A stretch of DNA of 64,000 bases from assembly GCA_030522415.1 (NCBI GenBank), contig CM060106.1, positions 29,947,485 through 30,011,484 of the forward strand, read 5' to 3'. Below are positions 33,553 to 44,587 of the stretch, one piece after another; positions within the stretch are counted from its first letter, which is position 1, and each line of letters starts with the position of its first letter. The notes under the pieces were generated by a model. It was given only the letters and a program-made list of their open reading frames with translations. It made no database searches and had not been told where the DNA came from. Source of the stretch: Channallabes apus (taxonomy: Eukaryota > Chordata > Actinopteri > Siluriformes > Clariidae). A program made the translations under genes and the position numbers.

Positions 33553-34712
33553 TTTTTATTTAATTAGACAAGAGCGGTTAGACATATGAATATGTTTTCT
33601 TTGCTTCTTTTGTGATGAGCTGACTTTATTTAATGGGTTACAGAGGCTGTGCTATGATGACCATTACAAACCCACAAAAAACACGAGTCTTAGAATTTCT
33701 CAAAGTGATATCCTAATGTCTGGTTTCAGGTAACATTTATCGCTATAAAGTTGTCCATACTTGTTGAAAAACTGAAGCACATCCAGCTATAGAGTTTCTT
33801 ACAGCCCCGTGTTTCAGACACGACAGTGGAAGTGCTGGCTTCATGTTTGTGATATGGCTGATATCCTAACTGTGACTGATAAAGATTATTATTATTATTA
33901 TGATGATTTATATAGCTTTTTTTTTTTGCTGTTAGTTAAATGTATAATGGATTTCCCAGACTGTTATAGTCATAATACTTGATTGAATTGAATGTTTATA
34001 CTGTATGTGACGGTCACGATTCTTGTGTGTGATATATGCTGGTTTGATATGATCTCTATCCCGATCACAACAAGCATGATGACATTGATGGTGATATTAG
34101 CATAAAGGTTTGAAATCTGATTGAAGAGAGTGTTCTAATGATAAGACAAATGAGCTGGACACATTATTTAGCTAAGAGATGAAGCACGGGCTGAATTTCA
34201 CTACCACAATTATCAGCTGGATGTTGAATTGCATTGTGGCCACTGTACTGTAGGAAGCGATTAATCAAACTGAAAATATGTCAATGTGTCAATGAAAAGT
34301 TGAGTCCGAATTTCAGTATAAAATAAATCACATGTTTAATTCTCATGATTAATTTACAAGTCAGACAGTGTGTTTTTTTTTTCCTTTAATGAACAAGGCA
34401 GAGGCAATTAAATGTGTCATATAGTTGTTCTGGGGCACACAGGTGAGATTAATCTTTTCAGTAGGGAGATGAATTGTACATGGCTCTTAGAAATCACATG
34501 CACATACACATGTGGTGTATCGGGATCTTTTACAGGGTCAAGCTCTACATGTTCATGTGGTATAACCCATGTAACTGAGACGCGTGTAGCATTAGTAAAG
34601 TGTGAGTTTAACACATGGGTTACATGGCTGGAACTTTGCAGCATTAAAAAACATGTTGGAAGTAAAGAGGAACACGATGCCAGTAACAAGAGGAAATTGT
34701 ATTATTTTTTCT
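33553..34712. other. no recognised feature
   Basis: AT-rich. A short TTA repeat lies near 33888-33902. No exon recognised. Confidence 0.4.
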
Positions 34713-35205
34713 ATAGTTATCAGAGGTGTCAAGTAACGAAGTACAAATACTTCGTTACCTTACTTAAGTAGACATTTTGGGTATCTATACTTTACTGGAC
34801 TAATTATTTTTTACTTTTTACTTCTACTCCTTACATTTTTAAGCAATTATCTGTACTTTCTACTCCTTACATTTTAAAAATAGCCTTGTTACTCTATTTT
34901 ATGATCAGAACGCACAACCCCCCCCCCCATCCCCCATACCCGGTCGCATGATACGAACGCGCACAACGCCCCCAAAGCCCCCCCCGTCGCATGATCAGAA
35001 AGCGAGACCTTAATGCTTTTGTCGCCCCTCACGGTACTTTTACTTTTATACTTTAAGTAGTTTTGAAACCAGTACTTTTAAACTTTTACTTAAGTAAAAA
35101 GCTTAGGTTGATACTTCAACTTCTAAAGAAGTATTTTTGAACCCTAGTATCTATACTTCTACTCAAGTAATGAATGTGAATACTTTTGACACCACTGATA
35201 GTTAC
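34713..35205. mobile_element. short hAT-like element
   Basis: The body at 34721-35197 (477 bp) begins cagaggtgtcaa and ends, on the other strand, cagtggtgtcaa. The 8-bp flanks are atagttat (34713-34720) and atagttac (35198-35205), one mismatch. The subterminal regions carry many copies of a tacttttact/acttaagtaa-type motif. The middle contains C-runs. No coding sequence is seen. Confidence 0.85.
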
Positions 35206-35269
35206 GCTGTGAGGTCTTTTTTGGTAACTAGGTTTTGTACAGCTCTCCATATATACAGATGCTTTCCAA

Positions 35270-35690
35270 TGTTAGTGTTTCAAAAGAGTAAAATTATCGT
35301 CATGCATGAAATAAAGAAAACAAAGTTTGCTAAAATTACTGGAATTGGGCTAAAAACTGTCCATTACATTATTAAAAACTGAAATAATAGTGGTTAATTG
35401 TCAACTTAACGGAGGGAATGTGGTCAGAAAAAACATGAATGAAGATCACTTAAATACTTGGTTAAGTTGCATTGAAAAAAAATTCCGTTTTCTAGGGAGC
35501 ATAAATCCAAAGAATACTCCGGGATGACAATGCCAAGATTCATCAGGCTCAGATTGTGAAAGAGTGGTTCTGGGAGCATGAATTAGCCTCCACAGAGTCC
35601 AGCGCTTAATGGCATTGAAAAGTATTTGTGATGTGCTGTAGACATTAAACACTGGGTGACCGCAGTTTTGGATGGAAATAAACTTTGTCA
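35270..35690 (+). pseudogene. Tc1-like transposase fossil
   Basis: One frame gives AKITGIGLKTVHYIIKN, a typical Tc1-like helix-turn-helix (to about 35380). Downstream in other frames the DNA matches the order of later parts: cgggatgacaatgccaagat, gtgaaagagtggttctggga, ccacagagtccagcgcttaa and gtgatgtgctg. The central catalytic region is mostly deleted. It starts about 70 bp after the hAT-like element. Confidence 0.75.
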
Positions 35691-37511
35691 TATTCAAAAG
35701 AGGGTGTGAGAACAATACCACAACAAATGTGCACCATAATACAGTGCAAATGTGGTCATCGACTGTGTATGGACATATGAATGTGATGATATACTGTACT
35801 GGTAATTTAGATCAATGCTGTAAAATTATGCGTGCAAATATTACTTAGCAAAGGATGAGGCGAAAGTTGTAATTTGATGTTGTAGATTCACTGGGAATGC
35901 ACTTTTTTCCCTTATCCTGTCCCTACGGAGACTTACAGTAACACCGGGCAATATTTGTGCCTGTATAAATAGACTTCCTTTATTTGTTAGCTATATCAGA
36001 CGTTTAGCTCTAGCACAACTCTAAAGAGTCGGACAATTAGCATGTCTAGGCTGAATGACTACGCTGCTGTAAGTGGAAACTTATGTCAAATTGATATTTT
36101 GCCAAGCTATTCCTTTAATACCCAGGGCAGCATTTCAGATCAGTCCTGCTATTTTGTTTCTTGGTGAGCTCATGTCCTGGGAGATTTGTTTCTGCTGTAT
36201 ACAGCCATGAAGTCAGCATGTTTCCAGAAATACTCCAGAAACAAAGAGAGAGAGAGAGAGAATGAAGGAGTGATGAGGCCTGTGCAGGGGTAGCGTCTCT
36301 CATCTTTTTCCTTATTCTTCTCTATTCCCATTTTCTGTCTAATAAGGCACATCTGGTCTCAGCTGTTGCATTTTCGACTATTTTTAGCCACATCGCTAGC
36401 TTCTGCCAGATACCTCCTTTGGGGAGTAAAATCTCTTTCTCCTGCTGACTTTCTCACTCCCCCTAGCAGCCCCGAGTGAACGTCGTAACTGCTACCTAAT
36501 CAGACCCATTCCCTAGCATGGCCCGGCTCCCAGCTGATTCTAATCTTCCTCACTCCCTCCACTATAGTGAGTGACAGCTGTTCCTACTGGCTGTGTTTCT
36601 TTCTTTATGCACCTGAGGACCAATCATGTTTTTCGAGCTCACGGTAAAATGAGCGAACTAAGGCTTTGAAGTGTTTGAGTTACGGCACAGCCTCGACCCT
36701 TCCTACCCCACAGGTCATACAGAAGTGCATTGGGATGTGATCGAAGGTTAAAGGACTAATAGGTTTGCTTTTGCGTGTTTTTTTTCAACTGGAGAGTTAA
36801 TTATTCTCCGAATAAACTGTCCCCTTGCAGCGGTTTCTTTTGAGGCCGTGGAAAATGGCTGAGATGAAAAAGGCATGGTGTGAGTTGCGTGTTTCCTATA
36901 TTAGCTGAGTGAGAACATGCCGAGGAGAGGACAGTAGTCCAGCAGCATGCATGATTTACACACAACTGAGAAGTTCCACATGTGTGAATTGGGTTGATGA
37001 AGAGAACATGATGAATATGAGAGACTCCCTGGAGATCGGTGTCCTCAATCAGAGTGACACTGCACACTCAAGACCTATTTCATATCTTTTCTTAGACTCT
37101 TACTCTCTGATTCTCTTATTCATGTTATCTCTCTTAATATGAGGTTAAAGCTGGTGTAGTTTACTTAGCTGATGACAATTGCCGTATAATTGCAAGGTAA
37201 CCTACTTTGATCCCTAAGAAAATGATCAAATCAAAGAAATGTTAGGAAGGCACTTCCTGAAATCATATGATGCTGCCTTATGGCTCCGTGGTTTCTGAAT
37301 ATATGTGTTTATGTTTGAGGTCTGGAATTCTGAACCCTGTAAAAAATTTAAAAGACCATGGATGTGGACGGACGTTGTGCGGAAGGATGTTAATCACCAT
37401 AAATGCTCCAAATAAAGGTTAAAGTTTCACTTTTGTATTCATAGTTCACTGACAATGTTTATACTATAAATATGCTCATACTATTAAAGCTGGGATATTT
37501 TTTTTTGTACT
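35691..37511. other. no recognised gene
   Basis: A short GA repeat lies at 36246-36262. A relatively GC-rich stretch at 36400-36560 stands out from the AT-rich surroundings but shows no frame or splice pair that I can defend. Confidence 0.4.
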
Positions 37512-38279
37512 CTTCCATGTAGGGATGCTCATATTAACCGTTTAACCGTTAAACGAAAGAATGAGTTTTGACCGATTATTACTATCAGTTAAACGGTTTC
37601 AAATGTTTTATATATATATATTTTTTTAATTAAGTGTGCCAAGGTGCACTTATTACTCTTCCCCCAGAAATGCCCCCGAAATCCATTTATTATTCTTCCG
37701 CCTAAAACTTTGGACTGTTTCTCATCCCGCAGCTTTGATACGACCCTCACGTATGTTACACCATTTCGTGCGGCTCGGTCGGGAATGGTGTGTTATCACT
37801 TTTGGTGGGGATTTTTTTTTTTTTATAAGAACTACACAGTTTGTGGTTTGAGGCAGGCCTGCTATTTTTTTTTTAACTGAAAAAACTTAGTAGCCAATGT
37901 ATAAAAAATTTGCCTACCTGAGGCAAGATTCAAAGGTATGTCAGCGTGTTTTCGTTTTGTAATCTTAATTTCTTATTTAAGTAAAAAATATTTAGTGCAG
38001 GCTTATTTATTTTATTCTTTTTATTTATAGTACTTTGTTTTTCTCTGTTGTGTGAATCCAGATTCTGTTCTTGATATGTTCTGTGTGCTATTGTTCGCAC
38101 ATGCTAAAATAAAAACTGAAATTTTTTTTTTGTATATTTAATCAGACACTCCTCAGTTCTGTTTTCATTTAATTCTAATTTAATATTCTAATCAGATCAA
38201 TTAACGGTTAATGTTCGGATAACGAACGGCGGTTGTCGGTTTGGGAAAATTAATCGAATTGAGCATCCCTACTTCCATG
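37512..38279. mobile_element. non-autonomous hAT-like element with perfect TSD
   Basis: The body at 37520-38271 (752 bp) has terminal repeats tagggatgctca on both ends in inverse orientation. A perfect 8-bp duplication, cttccatg, lies at 37512-37519 and 38272-38279. Subterminal regions contain ccgtttaaccgtta-type motifs on both sides. There is no transposase. Confidence 0.9.
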
Positions 38280-38410
38280 TTATATCCATGTTACAGACCG
38301 GACAGGATGGTGTCATACAGTATGACTTTACATGCAGGGGGAAAGTATTAACAGAATTTTTTTCAAGTATTAACAGAATTAATAAATAAATTAAATAAAT
38401 AAATGACATA

Positions 38411-39946
38411 GGCAGTATTATATTGGAAATTGATGGTGTGATGTTCAATGTTGTTAGTGGTTATGCCCCACAGGTAGGATGTGTGTTAGAAGAGAAGGAG
38501 AAATTCTGGAGTGAGTTAGATGAAGTGATGCAGAGCATCCCCAGAGGTGAGAGAGTTGTGATTGGTGCAGACTTCAATGGACATGTTGGGGAAGGGAACA
38601 GAGGAGATGAAAATGTGATGGGCAGGTTTGGTCTTCAGGACAGGAATGTAGAAGGACAGATGGTGGTGGACTTTGCAAAGAGGATGGAAATGGCAGTAGT
38701 AAATACTTTCTTCCAGAAGAGGCAGGAACATAGGGTGACATATAAGAGCGGAGGCAGAAGCACTCAGGTGGACTACATCTTGTGTCGACGTTGTAATCTG
38801 AAAGAGATTAGTGACTGCAAAGTGTTGGTAGGGGAGAGTGTAGCCAGACAACACAGAATGGTGGTGTGTAAAATAACCCTGGTGGTGAGGAAGGTGAAGA
38901 GGACAAAGGCAGAGCAGAGGACAAAGTGGTGGAAGCTGAGAAAGGAAGAATGTTGTGTAGTCTTTAGGGAGGAGTTGAGACAAGCTATCGGTGGTCAGGG
39001 GGTGCTTTCAGTTGACTGGACAACTACAGCCAATGTGATCAGGGAGACAGGTAGGAGGGTACTTGGTGTATCATCAGGTAAGGGAAAAGGAGACAAGGAG
39101 ACTTGGTGGTGGAATGAGGAAGTCCAGGAGTGTATACAGAGAAAGAGGCTAGCTAGGAAGAAGTGGGACTCTGAGAGGACTGAAGAGAGTAGACAGGAGT
39201 ACAGGGAGATGCACCGTAAGATGAAGGTAGAAGTGGCAAAGGCCAAACAAAGAGCATATGAGGACTTGTATGCTAGGCTGGACAGTAAGGAGGGAGAGGT
39301 GGATCTGTACAGGTTGGCGAGGCAGAAAGATAGAGATGGGAAGGATGTGCAGCAGGTTAGAGTGATTAAAGATAGAGATGGAAATGTACTGACAGATGCC
39401 AGGAGGGTGATGGGAAGATGGAAGGAGTACTTTGAGGAGTTGATGAATGAGGAAAACGAAAGAGAACAAAGAGTAGAAGAGGTGACTGTTGTGGAGCAGG
39501 AAGTAGCAAATATTAGTAAAAGTGAGGTGAGAAGGGCATTGAAGAGGATGAAGAGTGGAAAGGCTGTTGGTCCTGATGACATACCTGTGGAGGTATGGAA
39601 GTGCTTAGGAGAGGTGGCAGTAGAGTTTCTGACTAGTTTGTTTAACGAGATCTTGGAGAGTGAGAGGATTCCAGAGGAATGGAGGAGAAGTGTATTGGTG
39701 CCGATTTTTAAGAACAAGGGAGATGTGCAGAGCTGTGGCAATTACAGAGGCATAAAGGTAATGAGCCATATAATGAAGCTGTGGGAAAGAGTAGTGGAAG
39801 CTAGGTTAAGGGCAGAGGTGAGAATTTGTGACCAGCAATATGGTTTTATGCCTAGAAAGAGTACATCAGATGCAGTATTTGCTTTGAGGATGCTGATGGA
39901 GAAGTACAGAGTAAAGGTAATAAAGAGTTGCATTGTGTCTTTGTAG
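38411..39946 (+). pseudogene. LINE endonuclease and start of reverse transcriptase
   Basis: An open stretch of 507 codons from the first ATG at 38423; family-like residues begin a few codons earlier, so that ATG is not a true start. Endonuclease motifs are GADFNGHVG (residues 48-56), QVDYIL (near 115-120) and the histidine of RQHRMVV (near 144). The linker is rich in Lys, Glu and Arg. The reverse transcriptase starts with KAVGPDDIPVE (380-390), then VPIFKNKGD (427-435), NYRGIK (440-445) and QYGFMPRKS (near 482-490). A one-base insertion near 39912-39920 shifts the frame, and the stretch ends after 11 unrelated residues. The protein copies its own RNA into a nicked chromosomal site. Confidence 0.88.
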
Positions 39947-40527
39947 ATTTAGAGAAAGCGTACGACAGGGTGCCGAGAGAGGAGCTGTGGGGTTGTATGA
40001 GGAAGTCTGGAGTGGCAGAGAAGTATGTTAGAGTGGTGCAGGACATGTATGAGAGTTGTAAGACAGTGGTGAGATGTGCTGTAGGTGTGACAGAAGAGTT
40101 CAAGGTGGAGGTGGGTCTGCATCAAGGATCGGCTCTAAGCCCCTTTTTGTTTGCTCTAGTAATGGACAGGATGACAGATGAAGTTAGACAGGAGTCTCCA
40201 TGGACTATGATGTTTGCAGATGACATTGTGCTTTGTAGCGAGAGCAGGGAACAGGTGGAAGAAAATTTGGAGAGGTGGAGGTATGCTCTGGAAAGCAGAG
40301 GAATGAAGGTTAGCCGCAGCAAGACGGAATACATGTGTGTGAATGAGAGGGACCCAAGAGGAACAGTGAGACTACAGGGAGCAGAGGTAAAGAAGGTGCA
40401 GGATTTTAAGTACTTAGGGTCAACTGTCGAGAGCAACGGAGAGTGTTCAAAGGAGTACAGGCAGGTTGGAATGGGTGGAGATAAGTGTCAGGTGTGTTGT
40501 GCGATAAAAGAGTATCAGCGAGAATGA
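39928..40527 (+). pseudogene. LINE reverse transcriptase palm (second frame)
   Basis: This continues the protein after the first frameshift: FVDLEKAYDRVPR (first catalytic Asp region), GLHQGSALSPFLF, then FADDIVL, the catalytic FADD box near residue 101. KVQDFKYLGS follows. Near 40455-40475 about 10 bp are missing relative to the family and a stop (TAA) appears in the correct frame shortly after. The segment is dead as a single enzyme, although its catalytic motifs look intact. Confidence 0.88.
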
Positions 40528-40955
40528 AAGGAAAGGTGTACAGGACAGTGGTGAGACCAGCAATGCTCTACGGCTTAGAGACAGTGGCACTGAAGAAAAG
40601 ACAGGAGGCAGAGCTAGAGGTAGCAGAGCTGAAGATGTTGAGGTTCTCTTTGGGAGTGACAAGGATGGATAGGATCAAGAATCAGTTCATCAGAGGGACA
40701 ACCCATGTGAGATGTTTTGGAGATAAAGTCAGAGAGGCCAGATTGAGGTGGTTTGGACATGTTCAGAGGAGAGATTGTGAATATATTGGTAGAAGGATGC
40801 TGAGGTTGGAACTGCCAGGCAGGAGGTCTAGAGGAAGACCAAAGAGGAGATTTATGGATGCAGTGAGAGAGGACATGAAGTTAGTTGGTGTGAGAGAAGA
40901 GGATGCAGAGGATAGGGTTAGATGGAGGCAGATGATTCGCTGTGGCGACCCCTGA
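40485..40955 (+). pseudogene. LINE C-terminal domain (third frame)
   Basis: The last 156 codons follow the second frameshift: VYRTVVRPAMLYGLETVAL, LRWFGHVQRR, GRRSRGRPKRRF and the terminal IRCGDP just before the stop at 40955. The stop lies within the conserved 3' region, so coding nearly reaches the end of the element. The role of this basic region is thought to be nucleic acid binding, but that is an inference. Confidence 0.85.
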
Positions 40956-41046
40956 AAGGGAACAGCCGAAAGACAAAGAAGAAGAAGAAGAAGAAGAAGA
41001 AGAAGATGTTCTGAATGGCGGTCCTGATTAACTGCCTAGCTTCGTA

Positions 41047-41315
41047 ATGGTGGTGAAGTGGTTAGCACTCGGGTCTGTGTGCATGATCTCCCTGTGCTTG
41101 TTGAGTTTTCTCTGGGTACTCCGGTTTCCTCCCACAGTCCAAAGATATGCAGATTAGGCTACTTAATGTTCCCGTAGTGTGTTGTGTGTGAATGTGCTTT
41201 GCAATGGATTGGCACAGTGTACAGGGTGTTCCCCGCCTCATGTCCAAAGACTCCTGGGATAAGTGGTATAGAAGATGAATGGATGAATGAATGAATAAAT
41301 GAATGAATGAATTAA
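41047..41315 (+). mobile_element. V-SINE with internal deletions
   Basis: It starts atggtggtgaagtggttagc, lacks the B-box region, keeps the central domain and ends with the tail and a GAAT repeat. It sits 42 bp after the LINE tail. Confidence 0.9.
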
Positions 41316-41832
41316 TAATTGCCCAGCCGTATGGTGAACAATATCGCACCATCATTACAACTAATCATACAATAACGCCAATCCTATGGCATAGCATTTG
41401 AATGCTGAAACAGAGCTAAGGCACTACATAAAGGCATTGGAAAGCTGATGATTTGGTACAGTAAGGTCACAGAAAACACTGATTACTTAAAAGTGGCTCA
41501 TTGTACTGTATTGAACTGGTCTAAAGATCCTTACTAAGAGAGCGGTGATAAGTGTTGCTGTGATATGGGTGGGATTCTATACATATTGCATTAAACGCAC
41601 TGACATTCATTAATCTAATATCAATCCCATTGTTTCTTAACCTGCACATTACACTGATTTTAACATGCACAACGTATCACAGTTATCAACAGAAATTCCA
41701 GCGATACCAACCTTGCCTACCTAAATTCCTTGCCGTCATGTGACCAGGCAAAGATTATCAGTCGACTGACTATGGAAAGTCATGTGTGACCATGCATAGG
41801 CTTACAGAATCATATAGTGGACCTACAGAGAA
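41316..41832. other. no recognised feature
   Basis: Nothing recognised. Confidence 0.4.
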
Positions 41833-41901
41833 AGAAATCGTAGTTTTGCTGAAATTCTTTTCAGCACTAAAGAAAAGAATTTCAGCAAAACTGCGATTTC
41901 T
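41833..41901. repeat. 30-bp inverted repeat with 9-bp loop
   Basis: The arms at 41833-41862 and 41872-41901 are reverse complements with a single mismatch (tcgtag against ctgcga). The arm sequence includes ttttgctgaaattctttt. It does not extend beyond the arms. It could be a recent foldback duplication or a hairpin-forming transcript; nothing here proves either. Confidence 0.85.
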
Positions 41902-42833
41902 GTCCATCACGACACACCCAATTAAGCCACAATCCTACTGTATGACTGACTACCCATAGCTCATCATGATTTGTGAATTGTAGTATTTTATAATATAGTA
42001 GTTTGTTGTACTGTATAGTATTTGGATTTAAAGCCATTGCACCTTTTAGTGAAGATGAATGAATCAAGAAACCTTGACCTCTGACCTTTTGCAGAACCTG
42101 GTGCTACAATGTTTAGGGAACACTTTAAACTAACCATACACATATGTATTTGACCACTGTAGATCTTCCATTGTCTGGTTTAAGAAATATCTCATTTTGT
42201 AGATTAAGCACTTCATTATTCTCTTCCTTTCCAACAATCATCAATTATTCTCAAAGAATCTCCCTGTCCTCGTAAATGTCAGTGTTATTTGCTTGCTCTG
42301 AGAGGCATCAGTGCGTAAGTATGATTCCTGACACAGCTGCTGTATTTTTGATGCACTATCTTGGATGCATGCTGAGCTGGGAATAGAGCCTTGCATGAAT
42401 TATTCTGTTTAATGTGCTAGTACAGTCTTTTTGTGTCTGGTTTATTACTCTGACTGTCAGTTCACTCTGCATTTCCTTGATGGAGGGCTTCTGGTTTCAC
42501 TGTTCCTCTGACATAGTGTCCACAATTTACATTTCACACAACACAATTTTTAGTCTAAGACCAGAAAGCTGACTCACATCCAGACCACTGTACTGTATGT
42601 ATGTGTGTGTACTGTATGTGTGGCTTGGTTGGTTAGGATGAGGCATAAATGAAAAAACAATGTGACCCTGGAGGTTGATCTCTTAGTATAGAGTAAGAAT
42701 GTTGCTCTTTGTTAACTGTGAGAGGTTCAGTACTGTACTTACAGTACTGTTCAGTTTCTCATGTGGATGGAACTCCTTTAGATTTATTTAAATCCTAATG
42801 AAATTACAGTTGCATGGACTACAAAGATAAAAC
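41902..42833. other. no recognised feature
   Basis: AT-rich presumed intron. No exon recognised. Confidence 0.4.
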
Positions 42834-43002
42834 AGTTAGCCTAATCTGCATGTCTTTGGACTTCTAGAGGAAACCAGAATAGCTAGAAGAAACCCACCAA
42901 CCATGGGGGGAACATAAAAACTCCATGCACACCCAAGGGGGTGATCAAACCCTGACCCTTGGAGGTGTAAGGCGAGAAGTGCTAACCACTAAGCCACCTT
43001 TA
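42834..43002 (-). mobile_element. V-SINE, head and central domain
   Basis: It carries the head (gctaaccactaagccacctt on the + strand), a diverged B box (gatcaaaccctg) and the central domain. The tail is absent. Confidence 0.85.
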
Positions 43003-44154
43003 AATATTTAATGCTAAACTAAAAAAGGTAGCACAATTTATTATTCTTTATAAACATAACTACAGGCTTTATGTCATTTGAGGTGAAGTGAGGATTTATA
43101 TGCATTTTGATTGCAAATCTGACTTACTGTACTCATGCAGTGCTTCTGCTCAAACAAACTGGGATTAAAGACTTTTCAGGCTTAAAATAAATAGGTCATT
43201 GTAAGTAGTGTGTGATATATATTTTTAAAAACACGGTTGGGGAATGAGGCAGTGCAACTTGACAGTCTTGCTAAAGGACGCTGGGTGTATCTTTACATAA
43301 TGAGGTACAAAAATGCCTAATTAGGTCGTCTTTAAAAAGCTCTTCACCAAAGTTTAGGAAAGGAAAATCGAGTGCTAAAAGTACAGGGAGGTTTTAATAC
43401 ATTTGCCCAGAATCACGTCTGCCAACAAGATGGTTTACGACGTTATAGGAGTGAGATTTTTGTAAAGTTAAGTGTTTGGAGAACTAACATCAGCAACACT
43501 GTTACTTAATAAAAATCTTTTGAATTTGACTTATCGCATGTGGGAATGAATATAAAGAGGCGCTTGTCAAAACTAAAAACAGTTGTGTTAAAATGCAAAA
43601 AACAGCAAAAACATGTCACAAATAACACTGTAAATAGATAAAATGTCTTTCTGAAATGACTGCATCTTCTAGTGCAAACAGTTACCAGTAGTTCACAGAT
43701 CAAAGCATATGACGATTAAGATCTGATGGTGCAATAATACAATTATTTCAAGAAACTGATTAAAAGTCATGTTTGCTCAGTGTAATTATTTATATGTAAT
43801 CATACTGTACAATTTGGGGACCTAATGATTCGTCCCACCCACTTCAAACAATCTTGGTCAGATTAGACACCCGTGATTCGGGATCTTTTACCAAGCAGCA
43901 TACAGTATGCGCATATACATGCCGGGGGTGTGTATGTATGTATGTGAGTGAGTGAGTGAGTGTGTGTGCGGCCTGGTTGCTCAGTCACTTGTGTAAAGTG
44001 TGAGCTGAGTCTTTAAAAGCCTTTAAAAGGTTGCTGAGGGCTACCACGGACTCTGAGAACTAGGCCAGCCTCAATGGGTCACTGTTTCATTGAGGCCTAT
44101 ACTCCCCATCCTGGAGATATATCCATCGTTTCTGTGCCAGTTACTTAAGGAGTT
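43003..44154. other. no recognised gene
   Basis: AT-rich, with a GTAT/GAGT simple-sequence stretch at 43930-43970. No exon recognised. Confidence 0.4.
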
Positions 44155-44370
44155 ACACACTATGGGCAATTTGGAAACATCAGTTAGCATAACCTGAATG
44201 TCTTAGGTCTATGGGAGGAGTTTGGAGTACAGTACCTGGAGGAAACCCACAAAGTGTGGGGAGAACATGCAAACTACACAGACACACGGACAGACCCCAA
44301 AGCGGGATTTGAACCCTCGACCTTTGAGGTGCGAGGCGACAGTTCTAACTACTAAGCCACTGTGCCACCA
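44155..44370 (-). mobile_element. V-SINE, head and central domain
   Basis: On the minus strand the head ggtggcacagtggcttagta leads to a B box (gggttcaaatcccg), the central domain and the start of the TG-rich region. The tail is absent. Confidence 0.87.
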
Positions 44371-44382
44371 TATTGTGTATAA

Positions 44383-44489
44383 TAAATTAATATTGAATCA
44401 GGATTGTTATAAAATCGTGATACTTGTATCGGCACCGAGGAATTGTGATAATATCGTATTGGTTGGCCCCTGTTGATTCCCATCCCTAA
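44383..44489. mobile_element. end fragment of a short DNA transposon (tentative)
   Basis: The sequence ends gattcccatcccta, whose reverse complement tagggatgggaatc is a typical inverted-repeat end. The inner part has aatcgtgatacttgtatcgg motifs. I see no partner end, possibly because the V-SINE next to it replaced that end. Confidence 0.4.
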
Positions 44490-44587
44490 AAGAACGACCT
44501 TAAGGGAAAAAAAATTTAGGGAAAATCAGCATCAGTATAATAGAGAATGATAATACTGACATAAAGTAAGACATAAAGTAAAAATGT

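Larger units (their letters stand above)
38411..41005 (+). mobile_element. RTE-like non-LTR retrotransposon, 5'-truncated
   Basis: A 2.6-kb LINE copy coding for an AP-type endonuclease and a reverse transcriptase, ending shortly after the coding region in a short 3' region (cgctgtggcgacccctgaaa, gggaacagccgaaagaca) and an AAG microsatellite at 40975-41005. The first ~100 codons of the endonuclease are missing, as expected when reverse transcription stops early. No clear target duplication was found. The single protein without a separate first ORF and the very short 3' region suggest the RTE group (RTE/BovB or RTE-X). I cannot fix the clade by eye. The coding strand is strongly purine-rich. 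Confidence 0.9.

Noticed and set aside
36400..36560. GC-richer patch as a possible mtss2 exon
   Set aside because: No frame resembles MTSS2 and no convincing acceptor/donor pair was seen.
38516..39741. Long minus-strand open frames (155 and 248 codons) under the LINE
   Set aside because: They are antisense shadows of the purine-rich LINE coding strand, rich in Ser, Leu and Pro. The sense strand has clear endonuclease and reverse transcriptase motifs.
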